Shown here piece by piece: positions 50,210 through 63,638 of a DNA stretch of 64,000 bases. Numbering within the stretch: position 1 is the first letter of the stretch; each line of letters opens with the position of its first letter. Origin of the DNA: Actinomucor elegans (taxonomy: Eukaryota; Mucoromycota; Mucoromycetes; Mucorales; Mucoraceae); contig JAMSLZ010000010.1 of the NCBI GenBank assembly GCA_026027325.1, positions 1,240,001 through 1,304,000 on the forward strand. The letters run 5' to 3'. Position numbers and translations under genes: made by a program. The notes beneath the pieces are model-generated. The model saw nothing but the letters and a program-made list of their open reading frames with translations, was not told the DNA's origin and searched no databases.

Positions 50210-52779
50210 CTACTTTAATACATTTTCAAACAAACGTTTGATATCTGGCGAATAACTCATTGAAGATTTGATAAAGTTATGATCAGTAAACTGTGGCTCT
50301 TTGATCAATTGGATAAAAGTTGTTAGTAATCCCCACGGATGAGGTCGATTAACGATCAAACGTTCCAGCAAGACACGCGTAATCAATTCCTTGATTGTCT
50401 CTGGTTGAGAAGCAAACAGATGTAGTAAGGTCATACCAAAGAAATAAGTATGGCTGTTGGGATACCGCAAATGGTCTACAAGTGCATTGATCAGTAAATA
50501 TCGATCATGGTCACGAACACAGTGTGTTAATAGATATTTGTAGATTTGCACTGCTGCATTTTCAGATAATGACTTGGTTGTATCTAGCTTGGTTTGTGTA
50601 CCCACGTAAAATATCAATTGTTGTAGCTTTTCTGGGTCGATCTTCTGTTGATCTTGCATCAAATACTGCATGAGAAGATGGCCCACGGATTGGCTGGAAG
50701 AAGACTTGCCAGTAGTGAGATATGCATGTAAAAAATGGAATACATCATTCTCTTCTAATTGTAAAGGCGGTGCAGTAGTATTACTTGCCATGTAACCCAA
50801 AGTTGTAGTGAAAGGATCAGGTAATATCATACTACGTGGGAAAGAGCTTAAGATAACGTTTCGTAGTTGAATACAGTCCACAGGTAGTAATTGAATAAAT
50901 GATAGATAGTGCTCGCAAAGGAATTCTGGATAGTCGTGTAGCATAACTACCAAGAACCGAAGCGTTCCTTGATAGAATGCTTTTTCAGATTGTAATAAAC
51001 GTCGTGTGTGTCGATGTTTTAATAGTTGGTTTAAGAATGAAAGATGTTCCGTCATTAATTGATAGCATATAGTTTGGCCTTGGTGATGCAATGGTTCTGG
51101 TGTAAACAGTAAAGGCAAATACAGCCGATGTGAAAAAAGTTGCAACCAAGAAAATGCAAAGCCTGGGAAATCAAGAGGCTTTAAAGTATACAATACATTA
51201 CTTGGAATAAGTTAGTACAAGTTTTGGCTCGCATAATAGTGCGGATTCTTTACCTGTAAACTGTGATGAAGTTGCGATGGGCCTTTTTATCTTTATTGGT
51301 CGCATTGTTCAGTTCAATAAACAAAGAACTAAGCAGCTTCAAGAAGGGCTTTTGATTAAAGTGTAAATTTTGATTTTCATGATGATGAGCCAGCACCAAA
51401 ACGACAACGGATAAGACTTGGGAAGCCATTGTTACTTTAACAGTGGAATTGTTTTGTAAGTGGAGCATGCATCCAATCAGTTTTGTATACGCTTCAATGG
51501 CTTGGGTTCGAAGAGGAGGCTGTTGATATAGTTCAATACACGCTTCAGTACATAATCTAAAAAAGAAACATATACGATCTGTTTCCATTGTAATGCAATC
51601 CAAGATCTACAGTATGGATCAGTATCGAGCTGTTTGATAGTGTATCTTCTTACTCTTTCAGAAAATTGCTTGTATAATGCTCTACTTGTCGTACTGATCC
51701 TGCAAACTCGAATCCATTCAGCAAACAATAGTCTTAAAGCAAAGGAGTCGTTCTTTGGGTTCAAGTTCTTATACGTATCATTTAGTCTATTTTCCAAGTC
51801 TTGAATCAACTCAAAGGCCCTAAAAATACAGAATAAGTAATGTTGGATCTTAACCAATTCGCAAATAAAATTACTTGGAAGAAGTCGACTTTTTCAGGGC
51901 GTGGATCACTAAGACATGTTCTTCAATTGAAGTGATAGGGTTAACAGCCAATAAACAGTTTTGTAATAGTTCAGTAACAAATTCAATAAACTGATTATTG
52001 TTAACAACTTGTTGATTCAACTGTTTTGATAACTGAATATCGAATTCTTCCATAGGTATTAGTCCATGCTTCACAAGAGAAGTGATCACCCAAACATCGT
52101 TTTTTCGCTACAAATGCCGTAAGTAGAGTGTAGCCATCGTATGTTGAATAGGTTACCTCATCTTCAGAATACAGTAACCAACTGAGTGTCTCTTTTGATA
52201 TGCTCGGTGACAATTCTAATAAAGTTTGCAAGAATCGACAATACACTTCAACAGCTAAACCTGTATTAGATTGGTATAGTTGATATACCACCTTTTCAAC
52301 TACAGACCGCAGCAAAGTGGGTTGTGCACTTTGATTAATCAATAGAGGAATTTGTCGCATGACTAGAATGATGTCGTGTTGAGGTGGTAGCAAGGAAAAG
52401 GGCAAATTACCCGAGATTTTCAATAGACGATCAAGCTCAATCAACATTTGCTACATAAAACAAGAATGAGTTTCTAATAAACTTAAAAAAAAAGGCTTCA
52501 GTCTTATTACCTCTACTTTGGTAGTAAACAAGTCGGTGGACTGAAAAGTTGAGTGAAAGTTGAATAAACCTATGAGGTAAACAAGAGGTTAAAAGACGCT
52601 TAGAAACAGTTGACATAAATGTGTTTACTTGAAGTGGTGGTGGCATTATTGTTACTCATCAAGGAATTAGCAGCAGGATGAGTTAAATTAGGTGGAGGTG
52701 CCAGTTGCTTCTGCGCAAACATTTCATATAGTTTCATTTTAGATTCATTAATATGAGGTATTGCAGGTGAAGGTGACAT
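50210..52779 (-). CDS. NOT1-like CCR4-NOT scaffold, C-terminal part only
   Basis: NOT1 is the scaffold of the CCR4-NOT deadenylase. This gene starts with MSPSPAIPHINESKMKLYEM (ATG 52779) and a short low-complexity linker. It then has the connector region (ELSPSISKETLSWLLYSEDE, RKNDVWVITSLVKHGLIPME) and the C-terminal NOT1 domain (HDYPEFLCEHYLSFIQLLP, CIQLRNVILSSFPRSM, LRYPNSHTYFFGM, ITRVLLERLIVNRPHPWGLL). About eight exons give roughly 750 residues, whereas typical NOT1 has about 2,000. The N-terminal HEAT, MIF4G and CAF40-binding parts are missing, and HEL2 occupies the sequence directly upstream on the same strand. It may be a split gene or a truncated paralogue. Confidence 0.82.
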
Positions 52780-52851
52780 TTGTATACAAGAAAGAGAAGG
52801 AACAGAAAAAATTTTACACTGTACGATGATAAATTCCGCCTCTTTTTATTG

Positions 52852-55087
52852 TTATAGGCCCACTCTAAATAACACGTTATTCTTTCTACCCTTTTTCTTT
52901 TTGTTATTGGTCTCAGTAGAGCAAGTCTCTTCGCTGCTACTGTTGCCACTACTACCCCACGCATTATTGACTAGATTTTGTCCTGAAGCAGCGCGACGCA
53001 TATTCAAAATCATTTGATGTTTCGGTGCCACTGACGGTAAAGCTGGGAATGGTTTCGAATCCAAGCTTGGAAAATCGTTCTTTGGTGTATTAGCTGAAGC
53101 ACTACCAGCCCAAGGTGTCTTTGATTGAGTAATACGAATAGGTGAACTAGGTCGAGATGATTGTGGTGAGGATCTTGCCGAACTCTGTGCGCTGGTAGAT
53201 CGACTGCTGGTTGCAGTAGCTACTGTGGCCGCAGACTCGACTTTATCCCATACGTTTTTCTTGCTCATAGACGATTGTCCAACTACTCGCTTGTTTTGTT
53301 TGGGTTTGATAACTAATACACGAGATGATTGGGTTGCTTGAGTTTTTTTCTTTACATCTAGAGCAGGGAAATGGGTCATCTATGTAGACCTTTTAATAAT
53401 CTGGATTAATAAATTTAGTCTCTTGATGACTTACAGCAGTATGTTTATTTCTCCAAACGCGAATCAGTTCCCATTTCTTATCTTCTATATCCAACAGATT
53501 CTCTACGCCTTTGAAGATCTTGTTAGAGTTTTCAATGTGGCTACCTGTCAATACAACAATTTGATTCACATAGTCTTCACAAGTCATTTGACCCTTTCTA
53601 TAAGCGCTGGTCAACGATCTAAATTCTGCAACCTTGGCTTTACTTTTCAATATATCTTCGACTCGAGATAGAAACGTGGCATGGCTAGCAGCAACTGATC
53701 CATCTACATTTGTATTGGCGGTAGCAGTCGAGGTAGATGCATTTTTTTTTACTACGGCCGGCGTAGAGAGAGCACCAAAACCAGCAGGCTTCTGTAATGC
53801 CTTGCCCTTTCCTTTCTTTTTGGTACTAGCACCAGGAATGGCACGTTCTGTATTGGTGGGTAGTGCTTCATTGACAGCACTCATACTAGGAAAATCGCTA
53901 CTACTGCTACTAATATTAGGTGTTGACGTGCCTTCGTCCTTCTTCTTTCCTTTTCTATTATTATTGGTACTGTTGCCTCTATGCTGGCGAAAAGATTCGT
54001 ACTGGAAGTTTAATTCTAACTGCTTTGACTGTGCTTGCATTGATCTTTGCAAACCGGCAATCGATTCACCATGAACATCGACCTCATGTGCCTTTAAATC
54101 AATGGGGGAATCAAATACAACAAACTTCTTTTCGAGACATTGAGGATATAAGCACATACAATGATCTGCTTTGAAATGCTCTTCTAAACTGGCATAGTTG
54201 GCATAGTATTCGTGCCTATTACCGTTGCGTACACAGAGAAAGCATTGCTCATGCATATCTCGGCAATGAACAAACAATTCATCGTCACCATAAAAGCGTG
54301 TTTTACAAAAAGCACATTCTGGATGACCTGAGAAACCCGTTTCATCGTCTTTAATGAACTCCTTATCACCTTCTTTGTGGTGCTTCGTCAATTGAGCTGC
54401 AGTGTAAAGTGTATGTTCATAAGGGAATATCTTCTTATGACGCGAGCATAGATCACTATAGACTACGTTAGACACATATATCTGTCAAACATGCGCACTT
54501 CTTTTACCAGATATTCAAACTGTGTGATTTTCTGACATGCTGCTTTAATTCACCCCAATTCTTGCTGGTTTCAGTACAGTCTTTTTGTGGGCAATTGAAT
54601 TCCATCATTTGCATTGCCTCTTTATACATTTCTTGAGTTTCAAACTTGATACTCAATTTCTTGTCTGTAAAAGGTGTATCTTGTTGCTGATCATATTCTT
54701 CGAATGGTTTCTCCGCATCCTTTGTAAACAAAACGATCTTTTGTTCTGTCTATACAACAACGTAAATATCTGTGTATTTGGATCAAAGACTCGCTACTTT
54801 ACTTTACAATAAGCGCAATTTCGTGTTTCATATAAAGCTCTCAAACGAAGTGTACAACGGTGACACGTACGATGATCGCATTGAGCAACTGCATATGTAA
54901 CGACAGGTTCGGCACAAATAAAACAAAGTTCACCCTCATCCTCTGAACTACAAGCTCCTTCTTCTTCTCCTTGGTCTTGCACTGGTTGGGCAGGCTTTTT
55001 GGTTGCTTTCGTACGGTGGTTTCGAGATCGCATATTGTTATGGCTTTTGGAGCCTTTTGTCTTGAGGTTTTCTTGAACTGAATCCAT
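52852..55087 (-). CDS. HEL2: E3 ubiquitin ligase HEL2/ZNF598, sensor of collided ribosomes
   Basis: Ubiquitinates 40S proteins of stalled, collided ribosomes and starts ribosome-associated quality control. Four exons. The RING finger is CFICAEPVVTYAVAQCDHRT, then CHRC and CAYC. C2H2-type fingers follow (CPQKDCTETSKNWGELKQH; ECAFCKTRFYGDDELFVHC; CLYPQCLEKKFVVFDS). CDLCSRHKKIFPYEH is created by splicing. The C-terminal half is Ser/Lys-rich and ends KKKKGRKNNVLFRVGL, as in the family. The start is the first ATG of MDSVQENLKTKGSKSH. All RING Cys/His ligands are present. Confidence 0.92.
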
Positions 55088-56748
55088 TTAGACAGACTTA
55101 GCGATGAAGAAAAAAAAAGTTTTTTTTTCAAAAACAGGAACTACAGCCGATCTTTATTACGATCATTAGAACCTCGATTTTTAAGAGGGGTCTGATTTTC
55201 TGGATTGAAATGATTGGTTGACTGATATTGAACATTTGCATCATCATTCATCATCATCAAAGCATCTGTTCAACAGCTGTTTGCTTTCATACGGTTTTTG
55301 TATAATAGAAGCGTACCAACCGATATACTATCTACTAAAACAAACTATACACAACATGATGTTGTTAATTGGGTCTCATAAAAAAATATGCTGTATTTCC
55401 CATTAAGATACAGAGTTAATCTCTCTTCAGATGGAATTCAATTTATACAAGATATATAATATATATGAACATACGAATAAAAAAGAAACAATATCAACCA
55501 TAATTGCAATAATATGAATACTGCTGGCATCATTTAACGAATGGATATAAAAGATTAAGCGCTCTGCAATTGCATATTTTCTATACTTTATCTGGTGATT
55601 ATTAATGATGTTCCTAGTATAGAGAGAAATACCATAAAAATATTAAAACGTAATCGAGGGACACAAAACTGAATAAAGAATCATGTTTCTAAAAATGCCT
55701 TTAATAACTTTAAAAACAAATAGAATGGTATAATACCACAGGCTTTCCACGATTTTCATTACGAGATATGCAATAGGTTAACTGTAGTTTCGGTATTCTT
55801 TTATACGCATATATATTTACTTCGCAAGATAGTTGAACTACCAGGCTGGTCATTCTCTTTCATAAAACAAGGATAAGCTAAGTTGCGTGTATACAGTGCT
55901 GGCTTGGTTGAGTCATTTTGAAAATATAGGTAAAATTTAATCAAAATCACATATATCAAAGCGGAAATACCAATGTTCAATGCAGATAGAGAGCTTCTTG
56001 CCTGAGTTGAGTATTTAATACAAGGGTATATCTAGGGTTTTTACAGATTAATAAACATTTTGTTGTTGGTTATGACCTTGTTATATAACTTTTTTTGCAG
56101 TATAATGAGTGATGCAGCTTGAGGAAACAGTATACACAAATCAGTAATGTGTAATCTTCAGTTGATTTTTTTTGGTGCCACTGTACCTGAAAAGCCCTTT
56201 TATAATGAAACGTACTCTGGTTCCTTTATCACTACTGATCAATAAAAAAGGTTTCAGTTGGTTTTATTGGCATGGTTTCCTAATGTAAAAATAAACAAAC
56301 ATCAATAAAGGTTGAAGTGTATATTTACACCATTGTTTTATTCTTATCATCTGAGAGGCTATAAACCACCTCTTTTGAACAAAGCTTGTCGTAAAAGTTG
56401 AGTAAAGTATCACAGTGTTCAAATGCTGTTTTTTTTTTTTGAATATCATTCATAGTATTTTCCAAAGTTTGAAATCCCCATCAGTTCGGCATTCTTCATT
56501 TCATCTTTTCAGTTTACTATTTTTTTGCATATGCTAATAAAGCTTTCATTTCTTTAACCAGCCAAAATTGGGTGAGAGTGACATTGATTTTGGGAGTGTA
56601 TACCTTACAAAATATGCAATTTAAACACCTCTAAAAGTGTGAGCGCATTTAAGTTCGCTTTGTTGTCCCTTCAGATCGCGTAATAATAAACTCCTCTTGT
56701 ACTGGTGGTGCCTTAGTTTTATTCATCTTGACTTTTAACTTTCGCTTG
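55088..56748. other. gene-free spacer between divergent genes
   Basis: No gene is recognised in 1.66 kb. It contains the promoters of HEL2 (minus) and SEC24 (plus). A plus-strand frame (55218-55406) and a minus-strand frame (56264-56449) look like chance frames. Confidence 0.55.
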
Positions 56749-59700
56749 ATGACCACTCCTAATCAACAAATACCCCTACAAGGACAATTTCGACCGGGAA
56801 TGCAGCCCGTAAGATCCGTCATGATGAACAATCGACCTCCAATGATGCAACAGCAAGGCACTGCTCAACCTCCCCCTCCTTCCAACTTGATGAACCAGCA
56901 GCAACCTATGGTGAGACCAGGATTCGCTCCATATAAACCTACAGGTAAAGAGTCAAGGCTGATCTAGTACAAAATTTAGTTACAACACTAATACCTCTTA
57001 GGCCAAGTGAGACCAGCACAACAACCGGGTTTTCCTTTGCAATCCCAACAACAAAGGCCTTTACCGCCCCAACAGCATCCCGGTATGATGAAGCCTCCTC
57101 CCTTGAGCCCACCTGTTGAAGACCAATTATCGCATATGCGTTTGAATAACGGCGACAGTAGCAATAGTGTTCATGTAATATATTATGTTTTACGCGTATA
57201 CGTATATTACTGGTTTATTTAATGATCATTATTTAGAAACCTGGTAGATCAAAGCGCGTTTATGCGCCTGTTCCTAATACACCTTTACCCTCAACCAGTC
57301 CAAATCGTCAGCAGCAACCATACCAGCCTTCTTTCCAACAGCAGCAGCAACTAGCTCAACAGCCAGAACAACAACGAATGCAATATCACCACCACCAGCA
57401 GCAGCCAATGCAACAATTACAAACACCTACAGCCAACACGCCGCTCGGCTTACCTCCTCGCTCCACAGCCAAACCACGTATCGACCCCAACCAAATCCCT
57501 TCACCCGTACAAATACAAATCAAAGACGAACAGCTCTACCACCAACCCGATTACTATTACGGTACATGTGATCCTTCTGCTCCACTTCCTCTTGCCAGTA
57601 CGCACTTTAAGGCCCTTGATCAAGGCAACTGTCATCCTAGTTTCATGCGCTCTACGTTACAAACGATCCCTCAAACTGCTGACTTGGTACGCGACACAGG
57701 CTTACCTTTGGGTTTGATCTTGCAACCATTGGCATCTACAGACATTACACCTCCACTGATCCCGCTAGCACGCGAAGAAGGGCCCATACGCTGTTCCCGC
57801 TGCAAAGGTTATCTCAATCCTTGGTGTAAGTTTGTGCAAGGCGGTAAAAAATTTGTCTGTAACCTGTGCGAATTTGAGAATACTGTTAATGAGGCCGACT
57901 TTTGTCCATGTGATATGAGCGGTAGAAGAATGGATACTGAGCAAAAGCCAGAGTTGATGTTTGGTTCAGTAGAGTTTGAGGTACCCAAAGATTACTGGGC
58001 TGATGTGGAACCCAAGAGTTTGCATTGGCTGGTAGCTATAGATGTTTCGATACATGCTGTGCAATCAGGATTGCTCGCAAGTGCATGTGATATTTTGAAA
58101 GAGACATTAGCCAACGGTTTACCACAAGGTGTAAAAATTGGTATTATGACATTTGATACATCCATTCACTTTTATAATTTGAAGGTATATATATATATAT
58201 AAAAGGTAATCCATGTTCGAAGAGACACTAAAAGGTTTTTTTTAGGCTGAACTTGAACAAGCTTCAATGATGGTGGTTTCTGATATTAATGATGTGTTTG
58301 TGCCCATATCTGAGGGCCTCTTTGTAGATCCTTTGGAATCAAAAATTCAAATTGAGACTTTATTAGGCCAATTACCCAGCTTACATCAACAGAATACGAG
58401 CCCCAGTGCTGTCTTTGGCCCTGCTGTCCAGTCTGCTCTATTGGCTATGAAATCACTTGGAGGAAAACTATCCGTTATACAATCCTGTTTACCTTCTCTG
58501 GGCCCAGGTGCTTTAAAGAACCGTGATGATCCCAAATTATATGGTACTGAGCGAGAAAAGGGCTTATTTGTCCCCCAAGAAAGTTTTTATACGCAACTGG
58601 CTTCTGGATGCGTAGAAAATGGTGTTTCTGTTGATGTTTGGTTATTTCCTCCCGCCAATACTTACATTGATGTAGCTACAGTGGGTGTATTATCTGCTTT
58701 GAGTGGCGGTGATACACATTACTTTCCCAATTACAATGCTTTGAGAGAAGGTATTCAGTTTGCTCATAATTTCAAGCATTCTATCCACCGAGAGCAAGGT
58801 TATCGAGCAGCTCTTCGTCTTCGTTGCTCTAACGGTAAGTCATTTCTTGTAAGGCTTGATCATAGTAATAACCCATTGAGCAGGTCTCTCTGTTAATGAT
58901 CAATATGGCAACTTCCATATGAGCAATGCAACAGATATCGAATTGGCCAATGTCAATGCAGATACATCAGTGGGTATTGCTTTGAAACATGACGGTGGCA
59001 AAATACCTGAAAATGGCCCAGTTTACTTTCAAAGTGCCTTGCTTTACACAACTGCACAAGGTCAGCGCCGTGTTCGCGTGCATAACCTGAGCTTGAGTGT
59101 TGGAACAACTGCCAATCCTGTGTTCAAACAAGCAGATCTAGACACTTCTCTTAATTTTTTGGCTAAACAAACCATCACCTTATCCACCAAAAAATCCATC
59201 AATGATTTGTCTAATGAATTGGATAGTTTCTGTGTCAAGATCTTGACGGCTTATCGTAAATACTGTGCCTCGGGCGCTTCTGCAGCTCAACTCATTTTGC
59301 CTGAGTCATTTAAAGTGCTGCCACTATTATTATCTTCGTTCAAGAAGTCGACTGTTTTGAGAAAAGGTAAAAAAAACACAGCATATTGATAGAGAGACAA
59401 ATCACTGACTTTTATATTAGATGGTTCTCTCAATGTTGATACCCGTGTTTATAACTTGAGAAAAATCAAAGGGCTTAGTATTGCTGGTACAATCCGCTGG
59501 CTTTATCCTCAGTGTATCAAACTGCATACTTGGTTTGAGCAGCCTGGAGATCTTGTGCCTCTTGAAAGAACATCCTACGACCGATTAGACTCTACTGGTA
59601 TGTATTGGATCCAAAGCCATCATGGTATCTTTTTGTGGATTGGTAAAAACGCTTCGCCTCAGCTGATTGAAAATGTCTTTGGCACTGCTGATTTCAATCA

Positions 59701-60061
59701 AATTAATCCTCATATGAGCAAGTTACCAGTACTGGAGCATTCAACAGTGAACCAGCAATTGAGAGAATTGTATCGCAAGAACACAGACAATCTACCTTAT
59801 TTGCCACAGTTGCATGTCATCCGTCATGGGATGGATTTGGAAGTAGAGCTGTCCAAAGTGTTGGTGGAGGATGAGACGTTTGGTCAAATGAATTATGTGG
59901 ATTACTTGTGCATGATACATAAGCAGATTCAAACAGAGGTATGATATACAGTAAAACATGATACATCAAAGGCTATATTAACTGTCTCTTTGCTGTAGTT
60001 GGAGAGAGAAAAACAAGATACTGTGATTTCTTCTGCTTCCTATTGGGCTCATAGATACTAA
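56749..60061 (+). CDS. SEC24: COPII coat cargo adaptor Sec24 family
   Basis: Selects cargo for ER-to-Golgi vesicles as partner of Sec23. Seven exons from MTTPNQQIPLQGQF (ATG 56749) to SASYWAHRY. The N-terminus is Pro/Gln-rich. The zinc finger is CSRCKGYLNPWCKF with CNLC. The trunk follows (LHWLVAIDVSIHAVQSGLL; VDVWLFPPANTYIDVATV), then the beta-sandwich, the helical part and a gelsolin-like end (GMYWIQSHHGIFLWIGKNAS). FMRSTLQTIPQTADLVRDTG and PLGLILQPLA are nearer to the Sec24C/D-Sfb3 branch than to Sec24A/B. That subclass call is tentative. An (AT)n microsatellite lies in the intron near 58187. It is convergent with VMA7. Confidence 0.93.
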
Positions 60062-60264
60062 TAAACACAAAAAAAAGTAACTTTTACCTTTACCATATAT
60101 AAAAGCCGGGCTTCTATTTTGTAATGCGTTTCAGATTTCCCCCTTTTTCAAACATAAAACGCGTATATCTAAACCCTCATGGATAAAACAAAATCGCGTT
60201 CGTATCAACTTGCCATAGTCTTTGGTGTTTATTGATCAAAAACAAGTTATACATTATGATAGAT

Positions 60265-60873
60265 TTACTCGCCAAACAATCTTCTGACACGCTTAAGGAC
60301 GCTATCTTTCTCGGGATCTAAAACAAAAACAAAAAAAAACCTACTTTAGAATACAATTCAACATAGCGCTCGCACAACTTACCATAGGGATGATCTTTAG
60401 AGGGTATCTCGAGAATAGCAGGGAAAGCTGCACTATGACCGTCAACCAATTCTCGAATATCTTCAGCAATCTATGACGCGTCTTAGCTTTAATATTTTTG
60501 AAACCGTTCAGTTACTTACATGTTGGTTAATCAAGATGATGGCAATATCTTTACGCTTGGTATACTCAATAAAAGTCTCTTCAATGCTGGCCAAAGGAGT
60601 TTCTACGAGCATATTAGAAAAAACGGAATGCCATCTAATTGAAATACAAACATACTGGCATCAACGACTAAAAAGTTTCTCTTTTGTTGTTGGTTAACAT
60701 GACCGATACCAGCTAATAAAAGGCCTGTGACAGAATCCTAACCGAGGAAAAAAAAAAGGTTATCATTAGTGTCCATCTTTGCTATCGTCCATTTCGAAAA
60801 AGTAGTGTTATACCTCATCACCAATAACGGCAATAAAGTTTCTGTCTTTCTGAAGTGACGCTCCACCTGACAT
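60265..60873 (-). CDS. VMA7: V-type ATPase subunit F
   Basis: Central-stalk subunit of the V1 sector that acidifies vacuoles and endosomes. Five exons: [35 protein letters not shown] to [24 protein letters not shown] with ILINQH, then [20 protein letters not shown] to DHPY, then [17 protein letters not shown]. The [17 protein letters not shown] and [17 protein letters not shown] motifs are diagnostic. Length (about 120 aa) is usual and nothing is missing. Confidence 0.95.
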
Positions 60874-61001
60874 TTTAATATTTCAAAGAAACAAAAAGAG
60901 AAACAAAGAGATTCTTCCCTGACGTTATATTTTTGCTGTTTCGATTTTTGCACAACCAAACGATCCCGCTTATAGGAGCAGTTGCTATGTAGGTGATTTA
61001 A

Positions 61002-61022
61002 TTTTTTTTTTTTTTTTTTTTT
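61002..61022. repeat. poly(T) tract, 21 nt
   Basis: T run between the divergent starts of VMA7 and a small plus-strand frame. Confidence 0.9.
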
Positions 61023-61119
61023 GCGAAAGCTTAAGATAATTTGTAAGACTTCAATATTTTACTATGCCTGTTTAACTCTTTTGTTTCTCTATCAAACATT
61101 TTACAAACCATATCTGACA

Positions 61120-61335
61120 ATGATATTTCATCTACATACTTATATCGCTTCAGTATTACCAGTGATGTTCCTAATATGGCAGCAAGGAAAACTGAAGAGT
61201 AGCAGGGAGATTAGTACGATACTATCAATATTGAAGCATCGCTGGGAGATGCTAGGTGTAAGAGCTAAACAGGTTGATCATGACACCAAAAAGCTTATGA
61301 ACCGCAATAGTTATCAAAGCTTTCGACAAGGTTAA
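61120..61335 (+). CDS. possible small membrane-anchored protein, unknown
   Basis: A 71-codon frame (MIFHLHTYIASVLPVMFLIW) gives one hydrophobic segment followed by a basic, helical tail (STILSILKHRWEMLGVRAKQ, VDHDTKKLMNRNSYQSFRQG). The frame is also open upstream to the poly(T) tract and adds a second hydrophobic stretch there without an ATG. The tail looks protein-like. No family is recognised and there is no second support, so it may not be a gene. Confidence 0.35.
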   Translation: MIFHLHTYIASVLPVMFLIWQQGKLKSSREISTILSILKHRWEMLGVRAKQVDHDTKKLMNRNSYQSFRQG

Positions 61336-62902
61336 GTTATAAAGGAAACTTAAAGATACAATAAAGTGTGCTAATACTCAAACAAACTGTTTCATTGAGG
61401 TCTGCTATTCCCGGGATGAGTTAGAATGTGCTAACTATTGCTTTGCTGAATCTATAACCCAGCATTTGTATGTATATCATTTAAAATATATTACTTGATG
61501 GTTCATTATTTTTTTTTCTGTTGGTGATTAGCCCAAGGAATCCAATTCTATTCTCCATGAGAGAAAGAACAGCTGTTCCGATCTCAGCCATCTACTTGTT
61601 GCGTGTCTGATTTGTACCTGAAGCTTTTTGCTTAAAACCAACTGAATACTTTAGGACACATATCCTGTCTGCGTCCCCTATGGTATGAAAACCCAAATGT
61701 TAATATTATACAACTCACTCATAATACTATTGTTCCCATTCTTACTTCATTATCTTTATTTAACAAAATAACTCTTTTGTCAACGACTTAATTAATTGGT
61801 TAGTTCCAGAGCTTAAACATAACTGTAACATTATATATATTAACATAATTTCATTATGCAATACCTAATTTTTACCCATTAAATGAAGGCATATCCTTTT
61901 TATCTCAGGTCTAATGATCTAGCTTCTTTTATTTGGTAAACCAACTTAAAAACAAATGAAAAATCTGTCCTTTCTAACAATATAAAACGGAATTGAACGA
62001 ACAACATAGAATATACTAGCAGCTAACAATTGGGATGGAGTATGCTTTTTGATTAAAAACAAGCGCTTTACGATTATTTCGATCGAGTTTTCTGGTGACG
62101 TTCAATTCATCAATACAAGAAGGTGAAGGAAAAATAATCAGATTATTGGCATGTACAAGTATATCAAAAAAATGCGAGTTTCCTGTTCTGTAATTTTATT
62201 GTCGTTTTTCTTTTTCAATAAGTTGATAATTGCATACATTTTGATCATTCAAATTATAACTAATATTGCATTTGGACAACCAGATCTTTTTTTCAGGCTC
62301 TGCATTTAAGTGACGATAAGAAGAGCATTACAGAAAGATATTTTTACCTGGCAGCTTCTTATGAGCTAAGGTCCTTTACTGAAAAATCATCCCAGATCTT
62401 TTGAAAATAGAAGCAGGTAATCATAGACTCTGTAATTGAATCACAAAAGTAAAAAATAAAGCACACATACACACAAAAAAAAAGTTTGTTATCGACTTTT
62501 AATATGATTAATACAAATAAACAAGGCAATAATATTCACTAGAACCAAACACCTTTGAATAGTTTTTGACTATCGTAAAAAGCAAGGTCTAGCAACGCAA
62601 GTTTGGTAACGTAGAGACGTTTATTATAGTTTGAGGGCTATTGATAATAGCAAAGTAGTACCAGTATAGTGAAATTTGTAGCTTTTCTTAACATTCTGTA
62701 AACCAATTCGGTAATTGTCGAAACAAACATCCCTATATAATGATCTTTCTATACCGATACATATTGCATATGTCAAAAGGTCAGGTTTTTGCGGTTCAAA
62801 GACCTAGGGTTTGAGTCTCCGCCAATTAAAACCACAAGAAATTTAGCTTTATTTCTGAAGCTACGCGAAAAAAAAAAAGCTGTCATTTCTGTTAAAAATA
62901 CA
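61336..62902. other. gene-free A+T-rich spacer
   Basis: No coding frame or RNA gene is recognised in about 1.57 kb. It must contain the promoter of the EAPP-family gene. Confidence 0.55.
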
Positions 62903-63638
62903 ATGGAACCCGAGATCAATCAAGATCTACGCGATGAAGAATGGTATGATGACGTCTATTACGACTCTGATGAAGATTTAGAAGAAGAACCCATAGGAAT
63001 CGGCTTACCTGGCCAACAAAAAACCAAATCGGGTAAGGAATCAATTTAGATCAAACCGCTTTTACTTTATAACTGATTGAATCAAAATCTAGTCGATCGA
63101 TCAAAAAAACAAAAAGTAATCAGTAACGATGAATTGCTATATGATCCTGATCTCGATGATAAAGATGAAGCATGGGTTTCTAAGCAAATAGACAGTAAGT
63201 ATGGATAACTTTTTTTTAAGAAAAAAAAAAAACGATCCAGCTCTTCTTATTTGCGAATCTCCCTTTCTTTAGAGGACTCTTCCAAAGCACAAGACGTACC
63301 ATTAGATAGCAAGACAGATGCTATATTAAGCTGTCCCATGTGCTTTACAAACTTGTGTTATAGCTGTCAAAGGTAAGCAAAAATTAACTGGATATTGGGT
63401 AATAGCGACTTTTTTTTTGATGAGTCCCTCTTCTAGGCATGAAAAATATGCAGATCAGTTCAGAGCCATGTTTGTACACAATTGTCATATTGTTCCTGGA
63501 GAACGATACAAGATGAAGGGTGATAATGGTAATGAATGTTATCAAAAAGTAACTTGCGAGACCTGCGGTATTCAAGTAGCCATGTTGGATGAGGACGAAG
63601 TGTACCATTTCTTCAATGTGGTAGCAACTGGTAGATAA
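62903..63638 (+). CDS. EAPP-family (E2F-associated phosphoprotein) zinc-binding protein
   Basis: Four exons. MEPEINQDLRDEEWYDDVYY (ATG 62903) starts an acidic N-terminus with DSDEDLEEEP. After a first intron come NDELLYDPDLDDKDEAWVSK and then AILSCPMCFTNLCYSCQ. A further intron splits the next Arg codon before HEKYADQFRAMFVHNC. The end has CETCGIQVAMLDEDEVYHF and stops after VVATGR. DExLYDPxLDDxD and the Cys pairs followed by RHExYxxQFRAMFVxNC are the EAPP signature. The biochemical role in fungi is not known. Splicing restores frame at all three introns. Confidence 0.88.

Noticed and set aside
53634..54174. Plus-strand frames opposite HEL2
   Set aside because: Shadows of the HEL2 coding exon, which has a full RING and C2H2 signature on the minus strand.
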